Shown: positions 9,762 through 17,934 of the stretch, piece by piece
Position numbering within the stretch: the stretch's first letter is position 1
How the letters are laid out: each line of letters begins with the position of its first letter
Assembly: GCA_964348665.1 (NCBI GenBank)
Contig: CAYGDP010000009.1
Span: 1-64,000 of the forward strand
Reading direction: 5' to 3'
Length of the DNA stretch: 64,000 nucleotides
DNA from: CAYGDP01 sp964348665
GTDB taxonomy: Bacteria; Verrucomicrobiota; Verrucomicrobiia; Palsa-1439; CAYGDP01
Position numbers and translations under genes: made by a program
The notes under the pieces: model-generated
Told to the model about the DNA's origin: nothing
What the model saw: only the letters and a program-made list of their open reading frames with translations
Databases searched by the model: none

Positions 9762-9887
9762 CGCTCGTTTGCCTTCGTCTCGTCGTTGAACGACAAGGAT
9801 GCGCGCGCACCCAACGTTCGACCACGTCGGGCGTGAGAACCGAAGATTGACCTCGAAATTCTCGTCGTCGCTCTTGCCGCCGCTTGG

Positions 9888-11093
9888 TTAAGCGATAATT
9901 TCCGATATTCTTCCCGCCCCAACCGTCCGGCCACCCTCGCGAATGGCGAAGCGCAATGTCTTCTCCATCGCGACCGGCTGGATCAATTCCACTTCCACGT
10001 TTACGTTGTCGCCAGGCATCACCATTTCCACCTTGTCGCCTGTGGAGGATTTGATGTCTTTTACCTCGCCGGTCACGTCGGTCGTGCGGAAATAAAACTG
10101 GGGTCGGTATTTGATAAAGAAGGGCGTGTGACGACCACCTTCTTCTTTGCTCAACACATACACTTCTGCCTTAAATTTAGTGTGCGGAGTAATGCTGCCG
10201 GGTTTTGCCAACACTTGGCCGCGCTCGACATCTTCCTTTTTGACGCCGCGCAACAGCACGCCCGCGTTGTCGCCCGCCACGATTTCGTCCAGCATTTTGC
10301 GGAACATTTCCATGTCCGTCGCCACCGTCTTGGCCGTCGGCTTCAATCCGATAATCTCCACTTCTTCCATCTTTTTCAGTTTGCCGCGCTCCACGCGCCC
10401 GGTTGCCACGGTGCCACGACCTTCAATGTTGAACACGTCTTCCACGCTCATCAGAAACGGCTTATCCAAGTCGCGAATCGGGATCGGAATATGCTCATCG
10501 CACGCCGCCAGCAATGCGGCAATGGATTTTTCTCCCTCCGGGTCGCCCGCCAATGCCTTCGACGAACTGCCGCGGATAATCGGAGTCGTGTCTCCCGGAA
10601 ATTCGTACTTTTTGAGTAGGTCACGAATTTCTTCCTCGACCAAATCCAACAAGTCAGGGTCGTCCACCAAATCCACCTTATTCAGGTAAACTACGATGGC
10701 CGGCACGCCCACCTGACGAGCCAAAAGGATATGCTCGCGAGTCTGCGGCATCGGGCCATCGGCCGCGCTGACCACCAAAATCGCGCCATCCATCTGCGCG
10801 GCGCCCGTGATCATGTTTTTGACGTAGTCGGCATGTCCCGGACAATCAATATGGGCGTAATGCCTCTTTTCGCTCTCATACTCGACGTGAGAGACGGCAA
10901 TGGTAACCGTTTTCGTGTCGTCGCGCACAGTGCCGCCCTTGGTAATTTCGGCGTAGCTCTTCACTTCCGCCATGTTCTTGCGGGATTGAGTGGCTACAAT
11001 GGCGGCCGTCAGGGTGGATTTGCCGTGATCCACGTGGCCGATCGTTCCGATGTTCATATGCGGTTTGCCGCGCTTAAATTGCTCTTTTGCCAT
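9888..11093 (-). CDS. tuf: Elongation factor Tu
   Basis: EF-Tu (401 aa) delivers aminoacyl-tRNA to the ribosome. G-domain motifs are all present: GHVDHGKS at residues 19-26 (P-loop), DCPGH (G3) and NKVD (G4). Domains 2 and 3 follow, ending GGRTVGAGRISEIIA. A TAGGAGA ribosome-binding site precedes the ATG. It is the first protein gene after tRNA-Thr in the large operon. No second tuf copy is in the window. Confidence 0.99.
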   Translation of the reverse strand: MAKEQFKRGKPHMNIGTIGHVDHGKSTLTAAIVATQSRKNMAEVKSYAEITKGGTVRDDTKTVTIAVSHVEYESEKRHYAHIDCPGHADYVKNMITGAAQMDGAILVVSAADGPMPQTREHILLARQVGVPAIVVYLNKVDLVDDPDLLDLVEEEIRDLLKKYEFPGDTTPIIRGSSSKALAGDPEGEKSIAALLAACDEHIPIPIRDLDKPFLMSVEDVFNIEGRGTVATGRVERGKLKKMEEVEIIGLKPTAKTVATDMEMFRKMLDEIVAGDNAGVLLRGVKKEDVERGQVLAKPGSITPHTKFKAEVYVLSKEEGGRHTPFFIKYRPQFYFRTTDVTGEVKDIKSSTGDKVEMVMPGDNVNVEVELIQPVAMEKTLRFAIREGGRTVGAGRISEIIA

Positions 11094-11129
11094 GGTCGTC
11101 TCCTAACTGGTTCGTGTTCGCGTTTCGTG

Positions 11130-11205
11130 TGGAGCCTGCGATCGGGATTGAACCGATGACCTCGTCCTTACCAAGGACGTGCTCTACCAACTGAGCTACG
11201 CAGGC
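11130..11205 (-). tRNA. tRNA-Thr (anticodon GGT)
   Basis: A 76-nt tRNA: acceptor stem GCCTGCG/CGCAGGC with discriminator T, D-arm GCTC...GAGC, anticodon stem CGTCC/GGACG with loop TTGGTAA (anticodon GGT), T-arm ATCGG/CCGAT and encoded CCA. It is the first gene of the tuf-rpoC operon, 36 nt upstream of tuf. Confidence 0.97.
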
Positions 11206-11266
11206 CACATCGCGTTTCCATCCGTTTCGTGCTCCGCTAAAAAATACGACAAAAAACCCCTTCATC

Positions 11267-11282
11267 TTTGCCCAAGGGCAAA
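11267..11282 (-). promoter_or_regulatory. Leader hairpin upstream of tRNA-Thr
   Basis: A perfect inverted repeat (TTTGCCC, 2-nt loop, GGGCAAA) lies in the leader between the promoter and tRNA-Thr. Eight to ten nt downstream on the transcript is GGGGTTTTTTG. The U-run is too far from the stem for a clean terminator, so it may be an attenuator or a processing site; function unproven. Confidence 0.3.
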
Positions 11283-11350
11283 AACAAACGAGTTTCTCTG
11301 TTTTCTTTCCGTAATTCGCCTAGCAAGCCTGTTTCTCACCAAGCGTGCGC

Positions 11351-11379
11351 AAATTACAATCGGCGGGACGATTTGTCAA
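11351..11379 (-). promoter_or_regulatory. Sigma70-type promoter of the tRNA-Thr-tuf-rpoC operon
   Basis: On the minus strand a perfect -35 TTGACA (11374-11379) and -10 TAATTT (11351-11356) are separated by 17 bp. It lies in the intergenic gap after the flavoprotein gene and about 145 nt before tRNA-Thr, as expected for the head of a strongly expressed operon. Confidence 0.7.
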
Positions 11380-11391
11380 CAACGATTTTTG

Positions 11392-12102
11392 CTACCCCCA
11401 TTTCTCAAAGACGATGTGGTCTTTGGGAACGCCGGCTTCCGCCAATAACTTTGCCATCGAGTCAATCAAGTCATTCGTGCCGCAGGTATAATAGACCGTG
11501 TTTTCTCGGTCACGCGTGTTCTCCAAGATCCAATTCGAATCCATCCGCCCTACCCTCCCAGTCCATTGTTGCTCCGGTGTCGCCCTCGTGCAAGTCACCA
11601 AAAATCGGAAATTCGGATTTGCTGCCTCGAGCTTGCGAAATTCATCATTGAAGATGATGTCCTGCGGCACGCGCACGCTGTACATCAGCGTCATTTTCGT
11701 CGGCAATCCGCGCCTCGAAATCTCCCGCACAAATCCGCGAAATGGCGTCACCCCACTCCCCCCCGCCATCATGAACAAATCCTTGCTCGAATTGATCGGC
11801 GGCAAAAATTTTCCCGTTGGCGGCAACACGCACATTTTCATCCCCTCACGCGCATTGTCATAAAAGCGCGTGCCAAAATTCCCCATCCGCTTCACGGTCA
11901 CTTCAAAATATCCACGGTCGAGCGCGCAGTTGGAAAGTGAATACGCCCGACGCGTCTTCGGGTCGTCGAGAAAATTCACCGTAATAAACTGCCCCGTCTT
12001 TACGTCGAATTCGTTCCCGTTCCAATCATACCGAAACGTCCGCACATCAGGCGTCTCTTGCACGATCTTCGTAATATTCAGTTCGAATTGTTTTAGTGCC
12101 AT
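11392..12102 (-). CDS. FAD-dependent oxidoreductase of the ferredoxin-NADP+ reductase superfamily
   Basis: A 236-aa stand-alone FAD/NAD(P) module with no fused [2Fe-2S] or haem domain. The FAD-binding barrel carries RAYSLSN (residues 52-58, the RxYS motif) and a flavin-stacking region near GNFGTRF. The nucleotide-binding half begins at GGSGVTPF (114-121) and ends FEKWG. Its partner is presumably a separate ferredoxin or oxygenase, but none is adjacent, so the substrate is unknown. Upstream is a promoter ending only 11 nt before the ATG. The divergent neighbour is a siroheme-decarboxylase-like gene. Confidence 0.8.
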   Translation of the reverse strand: MALKQFELNITKIVQETPDVRTFRYDWNGNEFDVKTGQFITVNFLDDPKTRRAYSLSNCALDRGYFEVTVKRMGNFGTRFYDNAREGMKMCVLPPTGKFLPPINSSKDLFMMAGGSGVTPFRGFVREISRRGLPTKMTLMYSVRVPQDIIFNDEFRKLEAANPNFRFLVTCTRATPEQQWTGRVGRMDSNWILENTRDRENTVYYTCGTNDLIDSMAKLLAEAGVPKDHIVFEKWG

Positions 12103-12113
12103 GACAGGCGCGG

Positions 12114-12141
12114 ATTATCGCCAAGAAATCTAGAAATGCAA
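12114..12141 (-). promoter_or_regulatory. Probable promoter of the flavoprotein gene
   Basis: Minus-strand TTGCAT (12136-12141), 16-bp spacer, GATAAT (12114-12119), then only 11 nt to the ATG at 12102. No ribosome-binding site fits in between, so the transcript would have a leader of a few nt at most. Confidence 0.45.
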
Positions 12142-12172
12142 GCGCGGTCTTGATGTGATAGACTTTCCCCTG

Positions 12173-13303
12173 ATGACTACCGCCACGATTTCGACCAACG
12201 TCAACGACCCCATCAACGCCCGCATCCTCGCCATCTCTGAAGACCAGCTCGCCGGTTTCCATCGTGACCCTCTCGGCGAAATCGCCCGGCGCAGCGGCGT
12301 TGACCTGCCCGTTGTCATCGAACGAATCCAAGCCATGCTGCTTGCCAGGACAATCCGAAGAGTACGTCAAACGCTTCTTGCCACCAACCTCGCCAACGGG
12401 GCTCTCGTTGCGTGGCAGGTTCCCAACGAAAAGCTTGATGCCGCCTTCAATTATATGTTCCAACAAGACCCGTTCAGTGGACACGTCGTTCTCCGCACCA
12501 CCGATGCGGTCGCCACTGGCTCCAACTATAAACTCTGGACCACTCTCAAAGTCCCGCAAGGTTTTTCTCTCGCCAAACATTGCGAATTTCTCCTGCGCAC
12601 CGTCGGCGCCGACAAATTTCGCATCATGCCCCCTAAAATGATCTTCACCCTCGGCGTCGGTCACGTCCGCCGCCGGACCATTGCCCCCGGCGAAAAAGCC
12701 GATGCCCCCGTCGAAGCCACCGAGGTCAAACTGGAACCGCTTTCCCCTCTCGAACGGCAAATCCTCGAACCGCTGAAACGGGAATTCAAACCCGAAGAAA
12801 TCGTCGAACACATCTGGGCAGATCGAGCCAAAGAAGCAGGACTCCCCCTCGAAAAGTTTTACGAGATCGCCGATGGCATGGCTTCCCGCAAAATCCTGGG
12901 ACGTTTCTCCACCTTCCTCGAACACGTAAAACCAACCGCCAGCGGAGAACGCGTCACGAAATTCAACGCGCTATTCCATTGGGCTGTCCCCCCGGGTCGC
13001 GAAGCCAAGGCCGGGCGCGAGGTCGCTCGCCATTATATTATGACCCACGCCTACTGGCGCGAAGGCGGGCCCGAATTCCACAACGTCAACGTCATGGGCG
13101 TCGCCCACGGCCTCGATAAAAAACTTCTCCTCGACCACAAAGCCGCCATAGATCAGCACTTGAAAACCTGCGGAATCCCCGCCACGTACACCAACGTCTT
13201 TTGGGGCGGTCGCAGCGAAATCAAGCCCTCCGAAATCACCGAAACCGCCTACCGCCGCTGGTGCGCAACGCTTGGAATCAATCCTGACTCGATGAAGGAT
13301 TAG
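12173..13303 (+). CDS. Fused two-module siroheme-decarboxylase-like (AhbA/AhbB, Lrp/AsnC-fold) protein
   Basis: A 376-aa protein that looks like two Lrp/AsnC-type modules in tandem. Each has a helix-turn-helix-like start (PLGEIARRSGVDLPVVIERI; EEIVEHIWADRAKEAGLPLE) followed by a strand-rich segment with a parallel motif (NLANGALVAWQVP; KFNALFHWAVP). The second half has VNVMGVAHG. This arrangement recalls the NirDLGH/Ahb siroheme decarboxylases, in which two such subunits pair to remove siroheme side-chain carboxylates. Here both would be in one chain. An Lrp-like regulator is the alternative. The ATG at 12173 is preferred; an in-frame GTG exists at 12155, and neither has a Shine-Dalgarno sequence. 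No haem-pathway genes are nearby. Confidence 0.55.
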   Translation: MTTATISTNVNDPINARILAISEDQLAGFHRDPLGEIARRSGVDLPVVIERIQAMLLARTIRRVRQTLLATNLANGALVAWQVPNEKLDAAFNYMFQQDPFSGHVVLRTTDAVATGSNYKLWTTLKVPQGFSLAKHCEFLLRTVGADKFRIMPPKMIFTLGVGHVRRRTIAPGEKADAPVEATEVKLEPLSPLERQILEPLKREFKPEEIVEHIWADRAKEAGLPLEKFYEIADGMASRKILGRFSTFLEHVKPTASGERVTKFNALFHWAVPPGREAKAGREVARHYIMTHAYWREGGPEFHNVNVMGVAHGLDKKLLLDHKAAIDQHLKTCGIPATYTNVFWGGRSEIKPSEITETAYRRWCATLGINPDSMKD

Positions 13304-13330
13304 CCAACATTCAGTCCTGAATCCACGCTT

Positions 13331-14695
13331 CTAACTTCTTGCCCTGCACGGTGCCATGATCGCGTCACTCTTCCCATGCAGCAGCTTGTTCTCCGCAGGA
13401 CAAATCGTGGCGAGGATACCGCCGAGCTTTACGCTCGCCTGATCATTAGGACCGCTCACAAAATAATACGGACATAATCGCGCCTTTCCCTGCATCGTCT
13501 TCAACTCGCTCGCATCGAAGTCATAGTAGCTCACCGATACCACCTTCGACTTGTGAAACCGTTGCAAGATGCACGGGCGATGCTCAAAATCCTTCAGCGC
13601 GCCTTCGATTGCGGCGCCCCACTCCGCTGCCGACAAATCGTGTCCCACCCAGACACCACGACTACCCCATGCTTGCGACGAAAACCCGCTCACTTTCAAC
13701 ACCAGCTCGCGCTGCTTCTGCGAAAACTTCGCCATCTCCCGCCAATCCCGAATCCCCAACTCGGGAATGACCGCGTGCGGCGGCAGCGGAGTCGGATCCA
13801 TAATCCACGTGTATGGAAAAATTTGCTGCAATTTTGCCAGCGTCTTCTCCCCAAGCTCCATCCGCCAATAATCCCGAAGTTGACTGTGCCACAGAAATGC
13901 GAACACCATCTTTTCTTCCAGCCACGGCTTGAACGGCGGGGTAACCTCCAATTCTCCACGCATCGCCGCGTCCAGAATCTTCTGCGCGTTCGGCTCATTC
14001 ACGATGTCGAACAACTCAAAAAAACGATACACTACACACCCCTTCAATTTCTCGACATCCGCCGCGCGCAAATCTACGACCTCGATGTCTCGCTCAAGCG
14101 CTCGGAGTTGTTCCACGAGCCAAATCATCTCCGGCCGATACCCCGCTGATTCTTCAGAAATTACAACCCGAACAGATTTGGTGGCACAGGCTTCCCTGGC
14201 TGTGGAAAAAATACTCCAGAATCCATCAAGCATCCCTTGCGACGCTTCAACGCTCCAACGCTCTAACGCTCCATACGTTTCATTAAGCCATCCCGTCAGC
14301 CCAATCCCACCCGGCACGCTATCCAACTCTGAAATTACAATCCCACCATCGGTGATGAGCACATCCGGTCGAATCACTCGCGGCAAATCTGCTTTGAACC
14401 GTCCGCTCCGAGCCGCCGCGATCAACTCTGCTGGCTTGCCGAGATCGAGATAATGCGCCACCCACAAGGGTAGCTTACCGCTGACGCTATGCCGATGGAG
14501 CAAATTGCACGCGCGATAAAAATCCGCTAACATCGGCCCCAACCGCTCCAGTTCCTCCATCAACTCCGGCTCGATCGCAAACGCCTCGGGCGCGATTCGC
14601 CAGGACTGGCCGGCAAATAGCCCGTCCTTCGGCAACCTCTCGCGCACAAACTTCGCGCGCGTCGCTGCATCAGTGGGGATTTGGCTCGTTTGCAT
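13331..14695 (-). CDS. Uncharacterised 454-aa protein
   Basis: Not confidently recognised. It is a soluble-looking protein without signal peptide or membrane segments. Striking segments are ISELDSVPGGIGLTGWLNE (about residues 120-138) and the acidic/aromatic C-terminal half (FSSQAWGSRGVWVGHDLSAA). Weak resemblance to ATP-grasp or glutathionylspermidine-synthase-like ligases is possible but not proven. The stretch at 14241-14275 encoding ALERWSVEAS is made of repeated CGTT-AGAGCGTT-type words, like the low-complexity repeats elsewhere in the window. It shares a transcript direction with the 155-aa gene upstream (9-nt gap). Confidence 0.6.
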   Translation of the reverse strand: MQTSQIPTDAATRAKFVRERLPKDGLFAGQSWRIAPEAFAIEPELMEELERLGPMLADFYRACNLLHRHSVSGKLPLWVAHYLDLGKPAELIAAARSGRFKADLPRVIRPDVLITDGGIVISELDSVPGGIGLTGWLNETYGALERWSVEASQGMLDGFWSIFSTAREACATKSVRVVISEESAGYRPEMIWLVEQLRALERDIEVVDLRAADVEKLKGCVVYRFFELFDIVNEPNAQKILDAAMRGELEVTPPFKPWLEEKMVFAFLWHSQLRDYWRMELGEKTLAKLQQIFPYTWIMDPTPLPPHAVIPELGIRDWREMAKFSQKQRELVLKVSGFSSQAWGSRGVWVGHDLSAAEWGAAIEGALKDFEHRPCILQRFHKSKVVSVSYYDFDASELKTMQGKARLCPYYFVSGPNDQASVKLGGILATICPAENKLLHGKSDAIMAPCRARS

Positions 14696-14704
14696 GACCA
14701 GAAA

Positions 14705-15172
14705 TTAAGCGTGTCTATCGTATTTTTTTGCGAAGACTATTCTCTTATCGCGTTCTTCAGACGTTATCCATCCATCCGAATACTGCCAGTCAACCGCACG
14801 GTAAATGTCCTTTTCATCTAAACTAACCCAATCCCAAAGCATCTTTTCGAAGTTGAGCCAGCCAGCGGTGACCCACGCGAAACGCCGCATTTCCGTGATT
14901 TCTTCCTCGCTAATGCCGCGTCGACGCAACTCCTCACGCGCCCGCTCAAAGTAAACACGAGAATGCTGCGTGTCCACCATTTCCTCACAAATGATCTCCC
15001 ATGTGCTTAGTTTGGAAAAATCAACTTTAGCATCGAGGTTGATTGCCTCAGGTGAAAGACCATCATCCGATCCAGCAGGTTTACTCACAATACGATTCAC
15101 GCGAGCTATCCAACCCTCCATCTTCGCACGGTTAGGAGGTAACTTGAGTGATTTTAGAATGCGACGTGGCAC
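14705..15172 (-). CDS. Uncharacterised 155-aa protein
   Basis: Hypothetical protein with a basic N-terminus (MPRRILKSLKLPPNRAK) and a Trp-rich C-terminal half (WVTAGWLNFEKMLWDWV, AVDWQYSDGW). No signal peptide, membrane helix or known motif was seen. It ends 9 nt before the 454-aa gene and is probably co-transcribed with it. Function unknown. Confidence 0.5.
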   Translation of the reverse strand: MPRRILKSLKLPPNRAKMEGWIARVNRIVSKPAGSDDGLSPEAINLDAKVDFSKLSTWEIICEEMVDTQHSRVYFERAREELRRRGISEEEITEMRRFAWVTAGWLNFEKMLWDWVSLDEKDIYRAVDWQYSDGWITSEERDKRIVFAKKYDRHA

Positions 15173-15206
15173 GAATTACCTCCCTTTACGAGCCTCGCCC
15201 TTGTCT

Positions 15207-15297
15207 GTCATGCTGAGTGCCAGCGAAGCATCTCTGCTGTTCGTCAACCGTGCCAACGCTGCAAATGGCAGGGATTCTACGCTCCACTCAGAATAAC
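15207..15297. repeat. Imperfect inverted-repeat element (MITE-like)
   Basis: Two arms of about 29 nt face each other: left arm 15207-15236 starting GTCATGCTGAGTG, right arm 15269-15297 whose reverse complement starts GTTATTCTGAGTG. Both continue with a related AGCG(A/T)AG(C/A)AT core. The 32-nt centre is unrelated. It is in the non-coding gap between proA and the 155-aa gene; an open frame through it is judged spurious. Confidence 0.6.
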
Positions 15298-15310
15298 GGA
15301 CAACCACCCA

Positions 15311-15351
15311 GCGCGTTGAGCGTTGAGCGTTGGAAGTTGGACGTTGAGAGT
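15311..15351. repeat. Short-word tandem repeat (GCGTTGAG type)
   Basis: Degenerate tandem words GCGTTGAG, CGTTGAGC, GTTGGAAG, TTGGACG, TTGAGAG follow one another next to the inverted-repeat element. Similar G/T-rich word repeats occur between and inside genes throughout the window. The rest of the 15173-15378 gap contains no gene. Confidence 0.6.
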
Positions 15352-15378
15352 TAAATCCGTTTATTCCGTTCATTTCAT

Positions 15379-16629
15379 TCATTGCCTCACCTGCCCCTCT
15401 CCAATCACTACATATTTATAGGCCGTCAATTCCTCCAGTCCCATCGGCCCTCGTGCGCCGATCTTGTCGGTCGAAATCCCAATCTCGGCGCCCATGCCGA
15501 ACTCACCGCCGTCGGTGAACCGCGTCGAAGCGTTCCAATACACCGCCGCGCTGTCCACGTTCCGCAAAAACTTTTCCGCTGTGGTTTTGTCCTTGGTGAC
15601 AATGGCGTCCGAATGCGCGCTCCCATACTTAGTGATGTGCTCGATGGCGGCGTCCACGTCGCGCACGACGCGCACGGCAAGGATGAGGTCGAGGTATTCG
15701 GCATACCAATCGTCCTCAGTCGCGGGCTTCATGCTCGGCACGAGTTCCCGCGATATTTCATCTCCACGCAACTCAACATTCTTGTCAGCAAGCGCTTTTG
15801 CCAGCCGTGGCAAAATCTTCGGCGCGATTTTTTCGTGGACGAGTAGCGTTTCCATCGCATTACAGGTGGCAGGACGCTGGCACTTTGCGTTGACGACGAT
15901 TTTCTCCGCCATCTCGAGATCGGCGGCCTCGTCCACGAACACATGGCAGACGCCTTTGTAGTGCTTGATGACCGGTACGCGCGCAACTTCGGCCACGGCG
16001 CGCACCAAGCCTTCGCCCCCGCGCGGGATGAGCAAATCAACCAACCCTTCGGCCTGCGCGAGAATCTTCACCGCCTCGCGGTCGGTGGTGGCGACCACTT
16101 GGATTGCGTCGGCCGGCAAAGCCTTGCTGGCGCGCAACATCACGTCCGCGATAGCAAGGTTGGAATGAATCGCCTCTTTGCCGCCGCGCAAAATCGTCGC
16201 GTTCCCCGTCTTGAAACAGAGCGCGGCGCTGTCGGCAGTGACGTTGGGGCGTGATTCGTAAATGATGGCAATGACGCCGATCGGCACACTAACTTTGCGA
16301 ATCTTCAATCCGTTCGGGCGAACCATCTCGTTCAACGTTTGTCCAACGGGATCAGGCAGCGCGGCAACCTCGCGCAAACCTTTAGCCATCGCCGCGATGC
16401 GTTTGTCGTCAAGCGCGAGTCGGTCGAGAATCGCCGTCGAAAGCCCCGCCACCTTCCCAGAGGCAATGTCTTTTGCGTTGGCCGCCTTGATGACGCCGGT
16501 GTTTTTCTCCAGCGCGTCGGCCATCGCGAGCAGGCACGCATCTTTCTCCGCGGTGGACAGCGTCGCCAGAGTGCGCGACGCAACCTTTGCCTTCCGGCAA
16601 AGGTCCAGAATTTCGGCTTTCGTATCCAT
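15379..16629 (-). CDS. proA: Gamma-glutamyl phosphate reductase
   Basis: Second enzyme of proline synthesis (416 aa): NADPH-dependent reduction of gamma-glutamyl phosphate to glutamate semialdehyde. Recognised by YESRPNVTADSAALCFKTGN, the nucleotide-binding ILRGGKEA, and the catalytic Cys256 in QRPATCNAMETLLVHE. It lies 70 nt after proB on the same strand, with a hairpin repeat filling the gap, so the two are a proBA unit. Confidence 0.97.
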   Translation of the reverse strand: MDTKAEILDLCRKAKVASRTLATLSTAEKDACLLAMADALEKNTGVIKAANAKDIASGKVAGLSTAILDRLALDDKRIAAMAKGLREVAALPDPVGQTLNEMVRPNGLKIRKVSVPIGVIAIIYESRPNVTADSAALCFKTGNATILRGGKEAIHSNLAIADVMLRASKALPADAIQVVATTDREAVKILAQAEGLVDLLIPRGGEGLVRAVAEVARVPVIKHYKGVCHVFVDEAADLEMAEKIVVNAKCQRPATCNAMETLLVHEKIAPKILPRLAKALADKNVELRGDEISRELVPSMKPATEDDWYAEYLDLILAVRVVRDVDAAIEHITKYGSAHSDAIVTKDKTTAEKFLRNVDSAAVYWNASTRFTDGGEFGMGAEIGISTDKIGARGPMGLEELTAYKYVVIGEGQVRQ

Positions 16630-16640
16630 TGTTTTGTTTC

Positions 16641-16699
16641 CCCACGAAAAAAACGAAGTCGCGCGAAAAAATTTCGCGTTCTTTCGCGTGTTTCGCGGG
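16641..16699 (-). repeat. Stop-codon-linked hairpin repeat, copy after proB
   Basis: Two arms of about 28 nt pair imperfectly; on the minus strand the first arm begins CCCGCGAAACACGCGAAAG and the second reads back as CCCACGAAAAAAACGAAG. The element starts immediately after the proB TAG. Related copies follow gmk, yicC, trpB, trpF and trpC. It should fold as a long stem in the proBA mRNA. Confidence 0.75.
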
Positions 16700-17761
16700 C
16701 TATAAAATCACCAAATCATCTCGATGCACGATAACGGTTGCGCCCTTTAGCCCGTCGCCGCCAACTTTCGCCAATCCACGCGCAAATTCAACTCCGTTTT
16801 CATCGCGGATACTGACCACGTCGCCTTTCTTGTATTGACCGATGGTTTTTTTAACACCCTTCGCCAGCAGGCTTTTCCCGCCGTCCTGCAACGCCGCCTT
16901 CGCGCCATCGTCCACGACAAGCGCGCCCGCGGGCTTGTGAAAGAACGCAATCCAGCGTTTGCGGCTTTCCATCCTGCTCGATTCGGCAGCGAAAAATGTC
17001 CTTTCCTCTTCTCCTGCAAACACCCGCGCCAGTGAATTCGCTTTCGTTCCGTTTGCAATCACGGTCGGAATACCAGCACGCGTGGCAATCTTTGCCGCTT
17101 CGAGTTTAGAGATCATGCCTCCGATCGATGTCTCGCTTCCGGCGCCTCGCGCCAGTTTCGTTATTTTCGCGTCAATCTTCTCCACGCGCGACACAACTTT
17201 TCCATCTTGGTCAAGCAACCCATCCACGCTGGTCAGAATCACCAGCAAATCCGCGCCGACGAGCGTCGCGACCAATGCTGCCAGACGATCGTTGTCGCCA
17301 AATTTGATTTCCTCAACTGCAACCGTGTCGTTCTCATTGATGATCGGCACCACACCGCGCCCCAGCAGCGTCAGCAGCGTGTTGCGGGCGTTCAGATGAC
17401 GGTCGCGGTCACGCAGGTCTTCGTGCGTCAGCAAAATCTGTGCAATGTGGCGGTTGCGTTGCGCAAAGAGCGATTCGTAGAGCGACATCAAACGAGTCTG
17501 ACCAACAGCGGCACAGGCTTGCAGTTCAGGCAAAGTTTTCGGGCGTTTTTCAAACCCCATCTCGCCCATCCCTGCGGCGATTGCGCCCGAAGAGACAAGA
17601 ATCAATTCACAGGCAGGGACGCCTGTGCCACCAATCGTAGCGAGCGACGCAACGAGCGCAGCAACGCGCTCGCGGTCGAGGCGGTTGTCCGCACCCGTCA
17701 GCAAGCCAGTACCCAGCTTAACAACGACTCGTGTGTAGGTTGTTGCGGTGTATGTTGTCAT
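16700..17761 (-). CDS. proB: Glutamate 5-kinase
   Basis: First enzyme of proline synthesis (353 aa from this start). The kinase domain shows RVVVKLGTGLLTG, LILVSSGAIAAG and NENDTVAVEEIKFGDNDRL; a C-terminal PUA domain follows from about residue 265. The ATG at 17761 is chosen because it gives a family-typical N-terminus; an ATG 12 nt upstream with GGAAAG before it is also possible. Between LVASLA and LILVSSGA the protein reads TIGGTGVPACE, encoded by a perfect palindrome (17608-17627) that looks like an inserted repeat. The 5' end of this gene is echoed by a fragment at 19403-19495. Confidence 0.95.
   Translation of the reverse strand: MTTYTATTYTRVVVKLGTGLLTGADNRLDRERVAALVASLATIGGTGVPACELILVSSGAIAAGMGEMGFEKRPKTLPELQACAAVGQTRLMSLYESLFAQRNRHIAQILLTHEDLRDRDRHLNARNTLLTLLGRGVVPIINENDTVAVEEIKFGDNDRLAALVATLVGADLLVILTSVDGLLDQDGKVVSRVEKIDAKITKLARGAGSETSIGGMISKLEAAKIATRAGIPTVIANGTKANSLARVFAGEEERTFFAAESSRMESRKRWIAFFHKPAGALVVDDGAKAALQDGGKSLLAKGVKKTIGQYKKGDVVSIRDENGVEFARGLAKVGGDGLKGATVIVHRDDLVIL
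17608..17627. repeat. In-frame palindrome inside proB
   Basis: CACAGGC, 6-nt loop, GCCTGTG: a perfect 7-bp stem in the proB reading frame, encoding part of the surface loop TIGGTGVPACE just before the VSSGA motif. The frame is kept. Confidence 0.5.
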
Positions 17762-17934
17762 CGTTATCCACATCGCTTTCCAGTCGGTCGTGTCAACGCC
17801 CTGACACGTGGCAAGGATTTCCCGCGACATTGACCTGCCAGGAGCGGGCTAAAGAAATCCTGCGTTCGAGTGTGCATGTGACGCCGAATCTAGCAGCGAT
17901 TGGCCGGGCTGTCGAGTGAAGCTGGGCGGGAATC

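Noticed and set aside
11074..11265. Minus-strand 63-codon frame
   Set aside because: It spans tRNA-Thr, which is the real feature.
12047..12925. Minus-strand 292-codon frame
   Set aside because: Antisense to the siroheme-decarboxylase-like gene and overlapping the flavoprotein start; Gly/Phe/Asp-rich artefact.
15176..15382. Minus-strand 68-codon frame upstream of proA
   Set aside because: It is a translation of the inverted-repeat element and GCGTTGAG word repeats, not a protein.
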